From: Actinomycetota bacterium
Lineage (GTDB): Bacteria; Actinomycetota; Actinomycetes; S36-B12; UBA5976
DNA length: 64,000 nt
Reading direction: 5' to 3'
NCBI GenBank assembly: GCA_009698575.1
Contig: WLPX01000002.1
Location: forward strand, 1 to 64,000
Part shown: piece by piece, positions 35,459 to 44,317 of the stretch
Layout: each line of letters opens with the position of its first letter
Position numbering within the stretch: the stretch's first letter is position 1
The notes under the pieces: generated by a model
What the model saw: only the letters and a program-made list of their open reading frames with translations
Database searches by the model: none
What the model was told of the DNA's origin: nothing
Program-made: the position numbers and the translations under genes

Positions 35459-35917
35459 CACTTCCTCGATTTTTCCTCGGATAGTCTCCCAAGTCGAAGC
35501 AAAACCGGGATGCAAATCTAAATTTGAAACCTTAGCTAACTCGATCCAGTCAGCTAGTTCAGCCTCTTCATTAGTTTGAAAAGTTGTTTCACCAGGAAGC
35601 AGTGCAATCACAGTGTGGTAATGCCAGTCCGTATGGTCGGTCCACATGTGATCGTGAATTACGGTTACTGAATCTGGATGAATAGAAAGTTCCTCATACA
35701 TCTCGCGTAACGCCGATTCAACTGCATTCTCATGTGAATCTCTAGCTCCACCTGGAATCCCCCAGACTCGGCCACCGTGTGTCCATTCCGCACGAAGCTG
35801 CATAAGTACCGACGTAGTTTCTGGATCAATTAGGACTATGCCCGCTGCCCCGTGTTTACCCCAATGCTTGGAGCCACAGCGACATTCAACCCAGCCGTCA
35901 CCGTCACGTTCTGCCAT
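35444..35917 (-). CDS. NUDIX hydrolase
   Basis: A 157-residue nucleoside-diphosphate-linked hydrolase. The Nudix box runs from GGARDSHENAVESALREMYEE. The N terminus WVECRCGSKHWGKHG carries two cysteines, seen in actinobacterial relatives. ATG 35917 is preferred to TTG 35956, which would overlap the upstream gene. The substrate is unknown. Confidence 0.85.
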   Translation of the reverse strand: MAERDGDGWVECRCGSKHWGKHGAAGIVLIDPETTSVLMQLRAEWTHGGRVWGIPGGARDSHENAVESALREMYEELSIHPDSVTVIHDHMWTDHTDWHYHTVIALLPGETTFQTNEEAELADWIELAKVSNLDLHPGFASTWETIRGKIEEVLAAR

Positions 35918-35930
35918 ATTCGAACGCGCC

Positions 35931-36467
35931 TTACGAAAGTGCGCCAGCGTGCGCAAGCGCTAGCTGTACCAATAGATCTTGCCCACCGGTCATCTCGGCA
36001 CGAACATTTTGAGAAATAGCTTCCGCTGGCGTTAACCAAACTAGATCCAGAGCATCTTGGCTTGGTGCACAATCGCCCTTTACGGGAACGACATAGACAA
36101 GTGAAACGGCATGTTGGCGTGGGTCATGGAAACCCGAGACTTCTGGATCTGGAAAATACTCCGCCACAGTAAACGGCGCGGGGTTGGTCGGAATTTGTGG
36201 CAGCGCTACCCCGCCTAAGTCCTTTTCAATGTGGCGCAATAACGCATCTCTAATTCGCTCGCCATATAAAACTCGCCCGGAGATTACGGCTCTACTAATT
36301 GAGCCATCTGGTCTACCTCGCAGTAGCAGACCGATTTTGGTAACTCGCCCTGCTTCATCCACTCGAACCGGAATCGCATCAACATAGACAATCGGCAATC
36401 GCGCTCTAGCTTGTTCCAGTTCTGCATCCCCTAGCCAGGCAGAAAGCACGTCTGTAATGTCAGTCAC
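35931..36467 (-). CDS. NUDIX family protein, DUF4916-like
   Basis: A 178-residue protein similar to actinobacterial NUDIX-fold proteins of the DUF4916 type. RDALLRHIEKDLGG stands where the Nudix box helix would be, but the canonical GX5EX7REUXEEXGU pattern is degenerate, so hydrolase activity is doubtful. It precedes a canonical NUDIX gene by 13 bp. Confidence 0.72.
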   Translation of the reverse strand: MTDITDVLSAWLGDAELEQARARLPIVYVDAIPVRVDEAGRVTKIGLLLRGRPDGSISRAVISGRVLYGERIRDALLRHIEKDLGGVALPQIPTNPAPFTVAEYFPDPEVSGFHDPRQHAVSLVYVVPVKGDCAPSQDALDLVWLTPAEAISQNVRAEMTGGQDLLVQLALAHAGALS

Positions 36468-36473
36468 CCGTTC

Positions 36474-36479
36474 ATTATG
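36474..36479 (-). promoter_or_regulatory. Candidate -10 of leaderless NUDIX transcript
   Basis: CATAAT on the minus strand ends 6 nt before the GTG at 36467. No ribosome site is visible. Confidence 0.45.
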
Positions 36480-36513
36480 TCAAGAACTCCAAGGTGTCGC
36501 TCATGAGTTGGAC

Positions 36514-37326
36514 TCAGTCGCGTGCTCGGCGACCTTTACTAGGAGTCTTTCCTTGGGCGTACCAGCGTCCGTCCCCGTATTCCACAACCAGTGGAATATT
36601 GAAAGCCTGCGACATAGGTTCACTTGCAATAACTTCGGGAACTGGGCCTTGCGAGCTAACTTGGCCAGATTTAAGTAGCAATGCATGGGTGAAGTTGGGT
36701 GGAATCTCTTCGACGTGATGCGTAACTAACACCAAACTTGGTGCGTTGTGGTCGCCAGCGAGTGTGGCAAGTCGCGCCACTAAATCTTCGCGACCACCTA
36801 CGTCTAAGCCAGCCGCAGGTTCATCAAGAATCAGTAGCTCTGGATCACACATCAACGCTCTAGCAATTTGCACGCGTTTACGCTCACCTTCGGAAAGGTT
36901 GCCGATTCGCCGGTTCGCAAGAGTCGTCAATCCCCAGTCAGAAAGCAATTGGTGTGCGCGATCGCGATCAACTTGCTCGTATCTCTCGCGCCATCGTCCT
37001 GAGATGCCGTAAGCAGAAGTTAGGACGCTATCTAAAACCGTTTCTTGACTGGGTAGCAAGGAGGCTACGGCTGCGCTAGAAATTCCAACCAGTGTACGCA
37101 ATTCGCGAAGATCCGTTTTACCGACTTCGTGGCCGAGGATTCGTGCTCGCCCAGTTGTTGGATGCATGTAGCCGGAACAGATTTGCATCAGAGTAGTTTT
37201 GCCTGCACCATTTGAACCCATGATCACCCAGCGTTGACCAGTGGAAACCTGCCAGGTAACGCGACTTAAGATTTCGTTTGCATCACGGCGTACTGTGACA
37301 TCCTGCAAATCCAAAATCTCAGACAC
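36514..37326 (-). CDS. ABC transporter ATP-binding protein
   Basis: A single ABC ATPase domain of 270 residues. Walker A is GSNGAGKTT, the signature is NLSEGERKRVQIARALM, and Walker B is LLILDEPAAGLD. No permease gene is adjacent, so it may work with a distant membrane subunit or act in the cytosol like the ModF/YheS-type single proteins. Homologues often neighbour serB in actinobacteria. Confidence 0.9.
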   Translation of the reverse strand: MSEILDLQDVTVRRDANEILSRVTWQVSTGQRWVIMGSNGAGKTTLMQICSGYMHPTTGRARILGHEVGKTDLRELRTLVGISSAAVASLLPSQETVLDSVLTSAYGISGRWRERYEQVDRDRAHQLLSDWGLTTLANRRIGNLSEGERKRVQIARALMCDPELLILDEPAAGLDVGGREDLVARLATLAGDHNAPSLVLVTHHVEEIPPNFTHALLLKSGQVSSQGPVPEVIASEPMSQAFNIPLVVEYGDGRWYAQGKTPSKGRRARD

Positions 37327-37332
37327 GTAGCC

Positions 37333-37338
37333 AATCTA
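37333..37338 (-). promoter_or_regulatory. Candidate -10 of leaderless ABC ATPase transcript
   Basis: TAGATT on the minus strand ends 6 nt before the GTG at 37326. Confidence 0.5.
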
Positions 37339-37364
37339 CTGCCTGCTAATCCAAAAGAATCGCG

Positions 37365-37370
37365 TAAGGT
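37365..37370 (+). promoter_or_regulatory. Candidate -10 of leaderless transcript at 37377
   Basis: TAAGGT ends 6 nt before the ATG at 37377. It is back to back with the TAGATT box of the divergent ABC gene, 26 bp away. Confidence 0.5.
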
Positions 37371-37376
37371 AGCCAC

Positions 37377-38078
37377 ATGCCAACCGCACTTTGGGCTCCG
37401 CCAGCGGTCATCATCGCCCTTTGGATTAATTCGGCTCGGAAAAGCGCTGTCACTACAACTGATGCGATAAATGCCTTGGAAACTATCGTTGCGGAGACTA
37501 ACTCGGCCATAAGCCTTGTAGCGGAACTGGGTACTGAACTCAGCGGTGGCCAAGTTGCTCGTCTAGGACTATCTGCACCTGATCCTGTCAGTGTTGGGTT
37601 ACCGATACCTGGTGACCCAGCCGGAGTACCAGCAACAATTCTTTCCCAGATTGAAGCCAGTGCCGGTGTTGTCGCGTTGGACCGAGAGCACCTACTTGTT
37701 CAACACCGCGAAATTGGGTGGCAAATAATCGCTACCCCACATGCCATAGTTCATCAGGATCTTAATTTTGCAAAGACTCAACTGACCAGCGCAATTGCGC
37801 TGGCGGCGAATTTCTTGTCACAATCTGATCTAGTTGGTGATCACTCCAAGATTTCTGAATCATTGCAGAAATTTAGAACTTTGCATTTGCCACCAAATCT
37901 AAATCAAAAGCATGTGGAGTCACTAGAACTTGCTGCACGAGTTCACATCGTGGCAACTGGCGCGATCGCGGACAGCGAAGCAGTCGCATCTCCAAGCCAA
38001 GATCGCATGCGTGTTCAAGTCCTACGAAACCTTGAGAGAGATTGCTTGCAATTACTTCAAGCTGGAGCGATCTGTTAA
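37377..38078 (+). CDS. Uncharacterised protein
   Basis: I do not recognise a characterised family. The 233-residue product begins WAPPAVIIALWINSAR, is mostly Ala/Leu-rich helix, and has no signal peptide, clear membrane segment or catalytic motif. Codon usage resembles the neighbours, so it is likely a real gene. It lies 30 bp upstream of serB in the same direction; both have their own leaderless-type -10 box. Confidence 0.75.
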   Translation: MPTALWAPPAVIIALWINSARKSAVTTTDAINALETIVAETNSAISLVAELGTELSGGQVARLGLSAPDPVSVGLPIPGDPAGVPATILSQIEASAGVVALDREHLLVQHREIGWQIIATPHAIVHQDLNFAKTQLTSAIALAANFLSQSDLVGDHSKISESLQKFRTLHLPPNLNQKHVESLELAARVHIVATGAIADSEAVASPSQDRMRVQVLRNLERDCLQLLQAGAIC

Positions 38079-38096
38079 TAGGAAAAATTCCACCTA

Positions 38097-38102
38097 TAGA
38101 CT
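38097..38102 (+). promoter_or_regulatory. Candidate -10 of leaderless serB transcript
   Basis: TAGACT ends 6 nt before the ATG at 38109. Confidence 0.5.
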
Positions 38103-38108
38103 TTAGCG

Positions 38109-39296
38109 ATGGACGAACTGTTAGTACTTACGGTGAGTGGCCACGATCAACCAGGCACTACAGCTGGTGTCACCAAAATTTTGAGTTCTTATGCCGTAAC
38201 GATCGCCCAAATGCAGCAGATAGTTCTACAGGATGAGCTGGTGTTGGGTCTGACCTTAATTGCTGAAAACCTGGACCATATTGCACAAATGGAAGATGAA
38301 CTTGTAGATTTTCTAAGTTCACGCAACATGTCACTACGGATTGCGACAGTCCCTAAGTCCGAATCAGATGCAAAATTGCAGCGACTCCTTGTTACAGTCC
38401 TTGGCAACCCTCTAACTCCTGCGGCTGTAGCAGCAATTACCGCAACTGTAGCCTCACATGGTGCGAACATCGAGCGCATAAGGCAAGTAGCCGAATTCCC
38501 TGTCACTGCAATTGAATTCCAAATAGCAGGCGTAGCACAGGAGGATTTGCGTGGATCGCTATCTGATGTCGCCCGAACAAATTCAATTGACATAGCTGTG
38601 CAAATGGCAAATCTAGACCGTAGAGGCGTGCAGCTTGTGGTCCTCGATGTAGATTCCACGATCATTCAACAAGAAGTTATTGACTTACTTGCGAGCTATG
38701 CCGGCGTTGAAGCGCAAGTATCTAAGATCACCCATAGAGCCATGAATGGTGAGTTGGATTTCACTCAATCACTCGTACAGCGCGTGGCGCTCCTGAAAGG
38801 ACTACCTGCCAGCAAGCTCAATGATGTTCGTAAAGACATTGTTTTCACGCCGGGTGCAGCAACTCTATGCCGCACTCTGCGCCGACTGGGATTCCATGTC
38901 GCGCTGGTGAGTGGCGGCTTTCTGGAAGTCGTTGAACCCTTAGCTAATGAATTAGGTATTGATGAAGTGAGAGCAAACCGCCTAGAGGTAGTTGACGGCG
39001 TATTAACTGGGAAGTTGATTGGTCCAATTATCGATCGCATTGCAAAAGCTTCTGCTTTGCGAGATTTCGCGGAGAAATACAAGGTTCCTATGAGCCGCAC
39101 TATTGCGGTTGGTGATGGTGCTAATGACCTTGACATGTTGAGTGCTGCCGCATTGGGCATAGCATTCAATGCCAAGCCTTATGTTCGGGAACGAGCTGAT
39201 TCATCGCTAACTTCTCCATTTTTGGACACGATATTATTTGTAATGGGAATTAGTCGAGATGAAATAGAGCAAGCAGACATTCAGCAAACTAACTGA
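38109..39296 (+). CDS. serB: Phosphoserine phosphatase with tandem ACT domains
   Basis: A HAD-type phosphatase of 395 residues for the last step of serine synthesis. Two ACT domains (about 5-75 and 92-165) come first, as in mycobacterial SerB2, and probably bind serine for feedback control. The catalytic motif is DVDST (D180 nucleophile, D182), with VSGGF and GDGANDLDM further on. It converges on fabI with a 4-bp gap. Confidence 0.95.
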   Translation: MDELLVLTVSGHDQPGTTAGVTKILSSYAVTIAQMQQIVLQDELVLGLTLIAENLDHIAQMEDELVDFLSSRNMSLRIATVPKSESDAKLQRLLVTVLGNPLTPAAVAAITATVASHGANIERIRQVAEFPVTAIEFQIAGVAQEDLRGSLSDVARTNSIDIAVQMANLDRRGVQLVVLDVDSTIIQQEVIDLLASYAGVEAQVSKITHRAMNGELDFTQSLVQRVALLKGLPASKLNDVRKDIVFTPGAATLCRTLRRLGFHVALVSGGFLEVVEPLANELGIDEVRANRLEVVDGVLTGKLIGPIIDRIAKASALRDFAEKYKVPMSRTIAVGDGANDLDMLSAAALGIAFNAKPYVRERADSSLTSPFLDTILFVMGISRDEIEQADIQQTN

Positions 39297-39300
39297 TTGC

Positions 39301-40074
39301 TCAAGGACCGCCCTGGCTATGTACGCCACCATCAACGTGGATAATTTCTCCGGTGGTCGCAGGGAACCAATCCGAGAACATTGCAATGCAGGCTTTGGCA
39401 GTTGGAATTGGATCGGAAGTATCCCAACCAATCGGTGCCCGGCGTTGCCACATTGGACCAAACTCATCGAACCCAGGTATTCCCTTTGCGGCCGTGGTGT
39501 AAAGCGGTCCGGCGGCAATTAAATTAACGCGTACATTCTTTGGTCCCAAGTCTCGAGCTAAGTAACGACAGGTCGATTCCAGCGCTGCTTTAGATACGCC
39601 CATCCAGTCGTAAAACGGCCAGGTAACTGTGGCGTCAAAATCCAAGCCAAGTAATTGCCCACCACGTTCTTGCATAAGCGGCAAAGTGGCCATTCCTAAA
39701 GACTTGAAAGAGAATGCTGAAATCTCTAGTGCGACTTTGACGTCATCCCATTCAGTGTTTAGAAAATTGCCGCCGAGTGCAGCTTCGGGAGCGAATGCAA
39801 TTGAGTGTAGGACGCCATCAAGGTGAGGCACATGCTTCTTAACTTCGTCAGCCAAGTTCGCAAGGTCATCTGCATTGGTTATGTCTAGTTGCACAATTGG
39901 CACTTCAGTTGGCAAGCGACCAGCAATTCTCTTTGTTAGCCCTGCTGCTCGACCGAAGCTGGATAGCACGACAGTAGCGCCCTGCTCCTGTGCCAAGCGC
40001 GCAACGTGATACGCGATCGAAGAATCTGTTAACACTCCAGTAATCAGGAGGTTCTTTCCATCAAGAATGCCCAT
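39301..40074 (-). CDS. fabI: Enoyl-ACP reductase (NADH)
   Basis: An InhA/FabI-type short-chain reductase of 257 residues for the last step of each fatty acid elongation cycle. ITGVLTDSSIAYHVA is the cofactor loop and Y155/K162 form the Y-x6-K active site (InhA Y158/K165). It follows fabG by 6 bp, the same order as mabA-inhA in mycobacteria. Confidence 0.94.
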   Translation of the reverse strand: MGILDGKNLLITGVLTDSSIAYHVARLAQEQGATVVLSSFGRAAGLTKRIAGRLPTEVPIVQLDITNADDLANLADEVKKHVPHLDGVLHSIAFAPEAALGGNFLNTEWDDVKVALEISAFSFKSLGMATLPLMQERGGQLLGLDFDATVTWPFYDWMGVSKAALESTCRYLARDLGPKNVRVNLIAAGPLYTTAAKGIPGFDEFGPMWQRRAPIGWDTSDPIPTAKACIAMFSDWFPATTGEIIHVDGGVHSQGGP

Positions 40075-40080
40075 AGCGCT

Positions 40081-40785
40081 CTAGTGTCCCATACCTAATC
40101 CACCATCGACGGGAATGACAGCACCGGTGATGTATTGCGCATCAGTTGAAGCCAAGAATGCGACGACGTCAGCGACCTCCGCTGCCGAACCGTAGCGACC
40201 CAACGGAATGTTTCCAACGATCGCAGCTTTGCGCTCATCACTCAAAACTGCAGTCATGTCAGTATCAATAAACCCTGGCGCTACTACGTTTACGGTTACA
40301 TTGCGAAGACCATGTTCTCTGGCTAGAGATCGTGCCGCACCCACAAGTCCGGCTTTGGACGCCGCATAATTAACTTGCCCAGCTGAACCCATCAAGGCCA
40401 CGACACTAGAAACGAAAATTATGCGACCATTACGTGCTTGAGTCATACTTCGCGAGGCTCGACGAGCAACTCGTAATGCTCCCGTTAGGTTGGTGTTCAA
40501 AACTTCGTCAATGTCCTCATCTGACATTCGTACGAGTAACTTGTCTCGCGTAACCCCAGCATTAGCAATCGCCACCTCAACGGGTCCGAATTTGGCTTCA
40601 ACTTCGACAAAAGCTGCATCTACGCTGGCACTTGTTGTTACATCGCATTGAACAACGTTTAGTCCAGGAACCGCATCACCACTACGACTAGTGACGACAA
40701 CAGTGTCACCTTGAGCCAGGAAGCGTTGAGCGATGGACAGGCCAATTCCACGGTTTCCGCCTGTTATCAACACCACTCTCGACAT
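40081..40785 (-). CDS. fabG: 3-oxoacyl-ACP reductase
   Basis: A short-chain dehydrogenase of 234 residues. TGGNRGIG binds NADPH; S127, Y140 and K144 are the catalytic residues, and NAG is at 75-77. It reduces 3-oxoacyl-ACP in fatty acid synthesis. It is paired with fabI, which supports the FabG role over another SDR function. Confidence 0.93.
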   Translation of the reverse strand: MSRVVLITGGNRGIGLSIAQRFLAQGDTVVVTSRSGDAVPGLNVVQCDVTTSASVDAAFVEVEAKFGPVEVAIANAGVTRDKLLVRMSDEDIDEVLNTNLTGALRVARRASRSMTQARNGRIIFVSSVVALMGSAGQVNYAASKAGLVGAARSLAREHGLRNVTVNVVAPGFIDTDMTAVLSDERKAAIVGNIPLGRYGSAAEVADVVAFLASTDAQYITGAVIPVDGGLGMGH

Positions 40786-40791
40786 GAGACA

Positions 40792-40797
40792 AGGCTA
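40792..40797 (-). promoter_or_regulatory. Candidate -10 of leaderless fabG-fabI transcript
   Basis: TAGCCT on the minus strand ends 6 nt before the ATG at 40785. Confidence 0.5.
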
Positions 40798-40855
40798 CCG
40801 TCTCTAGCAGCTTTGCCATGGCTAGGGTTAGAGAGCCTAGAAAGAATAGATTTTT

Positions 40856-42346
40856 ATGATTTTGATCCCTTCTCCGCTACCGCCGGAAAGTTTGGCCGCT
40901 GTGGCCCTTGATACTGCCACCAAACTTGGCGCATCCGTTGCGCAGTTCCGGATTGCAGCTCATGATTCCCGAGGTGTCTCCCTTCGTGATGGCGAAGTCG
41001 AAAACATCGGGGCTGACACCAGCGTGACAATGAGCGTGCGCGTTGTACATTCAGGGGCTTGGGGTTTTGCCGCTTCAACAGATCTATCTCAGGCAGGCGC
41101 TATCGACACAGCTACTCGAGCAATCAACATGGCAAAACTAAGTTCCTTAGTAACCGTTGACGAAGTTGTTTTAGCGGCCGAGCCAGTTCACGGTAAGCAA
41201 GCCTGGACATTACCAATTGAGATCGACGCATTTGCAAAGAGTGATGATGAAGTAATTGCTTTCTTGCAAAGTTGGAATACCAAGCTGGCAGATTCATCAA
41301 TTGTGAGTCACATCGAAAGCAACGTAGCGATGGGCCGAGATCGAACTTTTTACGCAGATTTGGTCGGTAATGAAATAACTCAGCAGCGCGATCGGATTTC
41401 TGCAGCACTCACTGCAATTCACGTCAGCGATAGTGGCTTTGAAGACATGCGGACTTGCGCCCCACCTGCTGGTAGAGGCTGGGAATACTTAACTGGTAGT
41501 GGCTGGGATTGGGATTCCGAAATAACCCGGCTGCCGCAATTGTTAGATGAAAAGGTTAAGTCGCCTTCTGTAACTCCGGGTGCCTGGGATTTGGTTATTG
41601 ATCCAACAAATTTGTGGCTTACGATTCACGAGTCCATCGGTCACGCTACCGAATTAGACCGAGCCTTGGGTTACGAAGCTAACTACGCAGGAACCTCATT
41701 TGCCACAATAGATAAACTCGGCAGCTTCCAATATGGTTCAGGGATCATGAATGTCACGGGCGATCGCAATGCAGAGCATGGCTTGTCAACCGTAGCTTTT
41801 GATGACGAAGGAGTTGCCAGCCAGCAGTGGGACCTCATTAAGGATGGTGTCCTAGTTGGTTATCAAACTGATCGGTCTATCGCCAGCAAGATTGGAATGC
41901 AGCGGTCAAATGGCTGTGCCTTCGCGGACTCTGCGCTGCATTCACCAATCCAACGCATGCCTAACGTTTCTTTGCAGCCTGGAACCGATAACGCCAGTAC
42001 TGCTGATCTGATTTCAGATGTGAAGCGTGGAATCTACATCGTTGGTGATAAGTCATGGTCCATAGACATGCAACGCTATAACTTCCAATTCACTGGTCAA
42101 CGATTCCACGAGATTCGCGATGGAAAGATTGTGGGCCAACTTAAGGACGTGGCTTACCAAGCTAAGACGCCTGACTTTTGGGGTGCGATGAAACGCTTGG
42201 GTGGTTCCGAGACTTATTTATTGGGTGGCGCTCTTAATTGCGGAAAAGGCCAGCCTGGTCAAGTAGCACCAGTAAGTCATGGCTGTCCAAGTGCGCTCTT
42301 CACCGGCATAAATGTGCTCAATACCCGAAACGAGAGTGCATCATGA
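40856..42346 (+). CDS. tldD: Metalloprotease TldD
   Basis: The catalytic subunit of the TldD/TldE heterodimeric protease, 496 residues. The zinc site is H258-E259-x3-H263 in TIHESIGHATE. In enterobacteria the complex degrades unfolded peptides and matures some RiPPs such as microcin B17. No RiPP-type precursor gene is visible nearby, so a housekeeping role is more likely. Its stop overlaps the tldE start as ATGA. Confidence 0.93.
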   Translation: MILIPSPLPPESLAAVALDTATKLGASVAQFRIAAHDSRGVSLRDGEVENIGADTSVTMSVRVVHSGAWGFAASTDLSQAGAIDTATRAINMAKLSSLVTVDEVVLAAEPVHGKQAWTLPIEIDAFAKSDDEVIAFLQSWNTKLADSSIVSHIESNVAMGRDRTFYADLVGNEITQQRDRISAALTAIHVSDSGFEDMRTCAPPAGRGWEYLTGSGWDWDSEITRLPQLLDEKVKSPSVTPGAWDLVIDPTNLWLTIHESIGHATELDRALGYEANYAGTSFATIDKLGSFQYGSGIMNVTGDRNAEHGLSTVAFDDEGVASQQWDLIKDGVLVGYQTDRSIASKIGMQRSNGCAFADSALHSPIQRMPNVSLQPGTDNASTADLISDVKRGIYIVGDKSWSIDMQRYNFQFTGQRFHEIRDGKIVGQLKDVAYQAKTPDFWGAMKRLGGSETYLLGGALNCGKGQPGQVAPVSHGCPSALFTGINVLNTRNESAS

Positions 42347-43722
42347 CAGCCTTAAACCTGCCCGAGGCAGTCGAGTATGCCCTGGAACAGCTAGGCACTG
42401 ATGGCGGTGTTGTGATCGGTGGCAACAGCGCAACGAATAATTTGCGTTGGGCTAACTCAGCACTTACAACTAATGGTGACTCAGTTGATCAAACACTAGC
42501 TATTTCAGCATTCGTGCCAGTATCTGGCGGAGTTGGCAACGGAATGGCAAGTGGCCAGATCAGAGATCGCCACGACATAGATCTTTTGGTAGCTGCCAGC
42601 AAGGCTGCTGCTAAGTCAGCCGGTCCGGCAGTTGACGCTATGGACCTCGTGGCTGGACCGCAACATGCTGATTTCAGTTCTGCAGCGCAAGATCTAGGCG
42701 TGGCAGAGCTAACTCATGTGAGCTCGGGTCTGGCGGAGATTCTGCAACGTAAAGATCAACAGTTCTTTGGTTATGCCGAGCAATCTCGCGACACGACCTA
42801 CGTCGGTACATCAAGTGGCACCAGAATGCGCTTTGTCGAAGACACCAGCCGGTTTGAACTGTGTGCTAAAAGTTTTGATCGCACGAGCTCTGCTTGGTCG
42901 GGCCAAGGCGGCACCACTTTAGCTAACGTAAATTTGGAAACGCATGCGAACGAAGTCTTGAGCAAACTTGAATATCAGAAAGTAGCAATTGAGATTGCGC
43001 CTGGCCGACACACTGTCGCCTTGTCTCCAAGTGCCGTAGCGGACTTAATGATTTACCTACTTTGGAGCGCTGCAGCACGGGATGCGGCCGAAGGACGTAA
43101 CGCTTTTGCAAACCCACAAGGTGGCACTCGTGTTGGTGAAAAGCTTTCACCTCGCAAACTTTCACTGATCACGGATCCGCATATTCCTGGAATTGAAACG
43201 ATTGATCATGTAATTGCACTCGGGTCCTCGGCGCTTTCAAGTGCATTTGATACTGGCTTAGCGATCCCTCGAGCAAATGTCATCACTGATGGAGTTTTAA
43301 CAGCTTTGGGCAGCAGTCGACATGCAGCAGAAACTGCAAAGCTGCCATTTACACCTTTAACTGACAACATTAGTTTCTCGGATTCAGATGGCTCTGGTTC
43401 ATTGACTGACTTAGCTAGTCGCATGACCGACGGTTTGCTGATTACTTGTTTGTGGTACATCCGCGAAGTTGATCCCCAGAACCTGTTGCTAACCGGACTC
43501 ACGCGTGATGGTGTGTACGTAGTTCGAGACGGTCAGATTGTGGGTGCCGCAAACAACTTCAGGTTCAACGAGTCCCCGATAGATATGTTGAGTCGAGTTA
43601 TTGATGCTGGCGATGCGGCTGCTTGCCTACCTCGAGAATGGGCCGATTGGTTTTCTCGAGCTCAAGTGGCTCCGTTAATGATCGACAAGTTTAATTTGTC
43701 GACTCGCTCTGATGCGGTTTAA
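42343..43722 (+). CDS. tldE: TldE/PmbA family protein
   Basis: The non-catalytic partner of TldD, 459 residues. It has the same fold but lacks the HExxxH motif, and carries GTRVGEKLSPRKLSLITDP and ITCLWYIREVDPQNLLLTGLTRDG signatures. ATG 42343 overlaps the tldD stop; the longer frame from 42238 runs into tldD coding sequence and is not used. It overlaps the convergent dodecin gene by 4 bp. Confidence 0.92.
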   Translation: MTALNLPEAVEYALEQLGTDGGVVIGGNSATNNLRWANSALTTNGDSVDQTLAISAFVPVSGGVGNGMASGQIRDRHDIDLLVAASKAAAKSAGPAVDAMDLVAGPQHADFSSAAQDLGVAELTHVSSGLAEILQRKDQQFFGYAEQSRDTTYVGTSSGTRMRFVEDTSRFELCAKSFDRTSSAWSGQGGTTLANVNLETHANEVLSKLEYQKVAIEIAPGRHTVALSPSAVADLMIYLLWSAAARDAAEGRNAFANPQGGTRVGEKLSPRKLSLITDPHIPGIETIDHVIALGSSALSSAFDTGLAIPRANVITDGVLTALGSSRHAAETAKLPFTPLTDNISFSDSDGSGSLTDLASRMTDGLLITCLWYIREVDPQNLLLTGLTRDGVYVVRDGQIVGAANNFRFNESPIDMLSRVIDAGDAAACLPREWADWFSRAQVAPLMIDKFNLSTRSDAV

Positions 43723-43931
43723 GCATCTTCTAGACGATAACCCAACTTCATTCCGACCTGGATAAACGTAAGATCGCCATCGCGGAGATTGCCACGGATT
43801 TCAGTGATCTCAAACCAGTCAATGTGTCGCGTTGACTCAGAAGCTCGTTTCAAGCCATTTCGGATTGCTTCATCAATACTGACCGGCGATGTGCCAACGA
43901 TTTCAGTTAGAGCGTAAGTGCGTGTGGACAT
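43719..43931 (-). CDS. Dodecin family flavoprotein
   Basis: A 70-residue dodecin. EIVGTSPVSIDEAIRNGLKRAS and WFEITEIRGNL are the flavin-binding signatures; the tryptophan stacks on the isoalloxazine ring. Dodecamers store or buffer flavin or CoA. ATG 43931 has AGGAG just upstream. Confidence 0.92.
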   Translation of the reverse strand: MSTRTYALTEIVGTSPVSIDEAIRNGLKRASESTRHIDWFEITEIRGNLRDGDLTFIQVGMKLGYRLEDA

Positions 43932-44007
43932 CAAGACTCCTGTACGAATGCCAAATTCCTAATAACACCGTAGCCTAGAGGAATCAACTTAAAAGCAGTA
44001 GGTGGCC

Positions 44008-44307
44008 ATGACAAACGAACCTGAGGTATTCAGTATTACTGGAGCCCAGACTTCGCTATCCCAAGATCAATCCGGGCGACAACGTCGCTACCTAATTAGC
44101 ATGGGGTTGCGCACGGCCTGCTTCGTTGGTGGAATTTTGGCTGAAGGCGTGCTGCGTTGGGTACTTATATTTGGAGCCGTTGCTCTGCCGTATTTTGCCG
44201 TCGTGATTGCAAATGCCGGTCGTGAACGAGGCAATTGGTTTGGATCTGGAGACTTTGTGTCCGGTAACACCGATGCCATCGAAGCTCCACCAACAACGCT
44301 TCATTAG
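44008..44307 (+). CDS. DUF3099 membrane protein
   Basis: A 99-residue actinobacterial protein of unknown function. SITGAQTSLSQDQSGRQRRYLISMGLRT is the family signature, followed by two membrane segments (about 35-50 and 52-68) and VIANAGRERG. ATG 44008 is chosen for the AGGTGG site just before it. It precedes surf1 by 10 bp. Confidence 0.87.
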   Translation: MTNEPEVFSITGAQTSLSQDQSGRQRRYLISMGLRTACFVGGILAEGVLRWVLIFGAVALPYFAVVIANAGRERGNWFGSGDFVSGNTDAIEAPPTTLH

Positions 44308-44317
44308 CCTTATAAGC

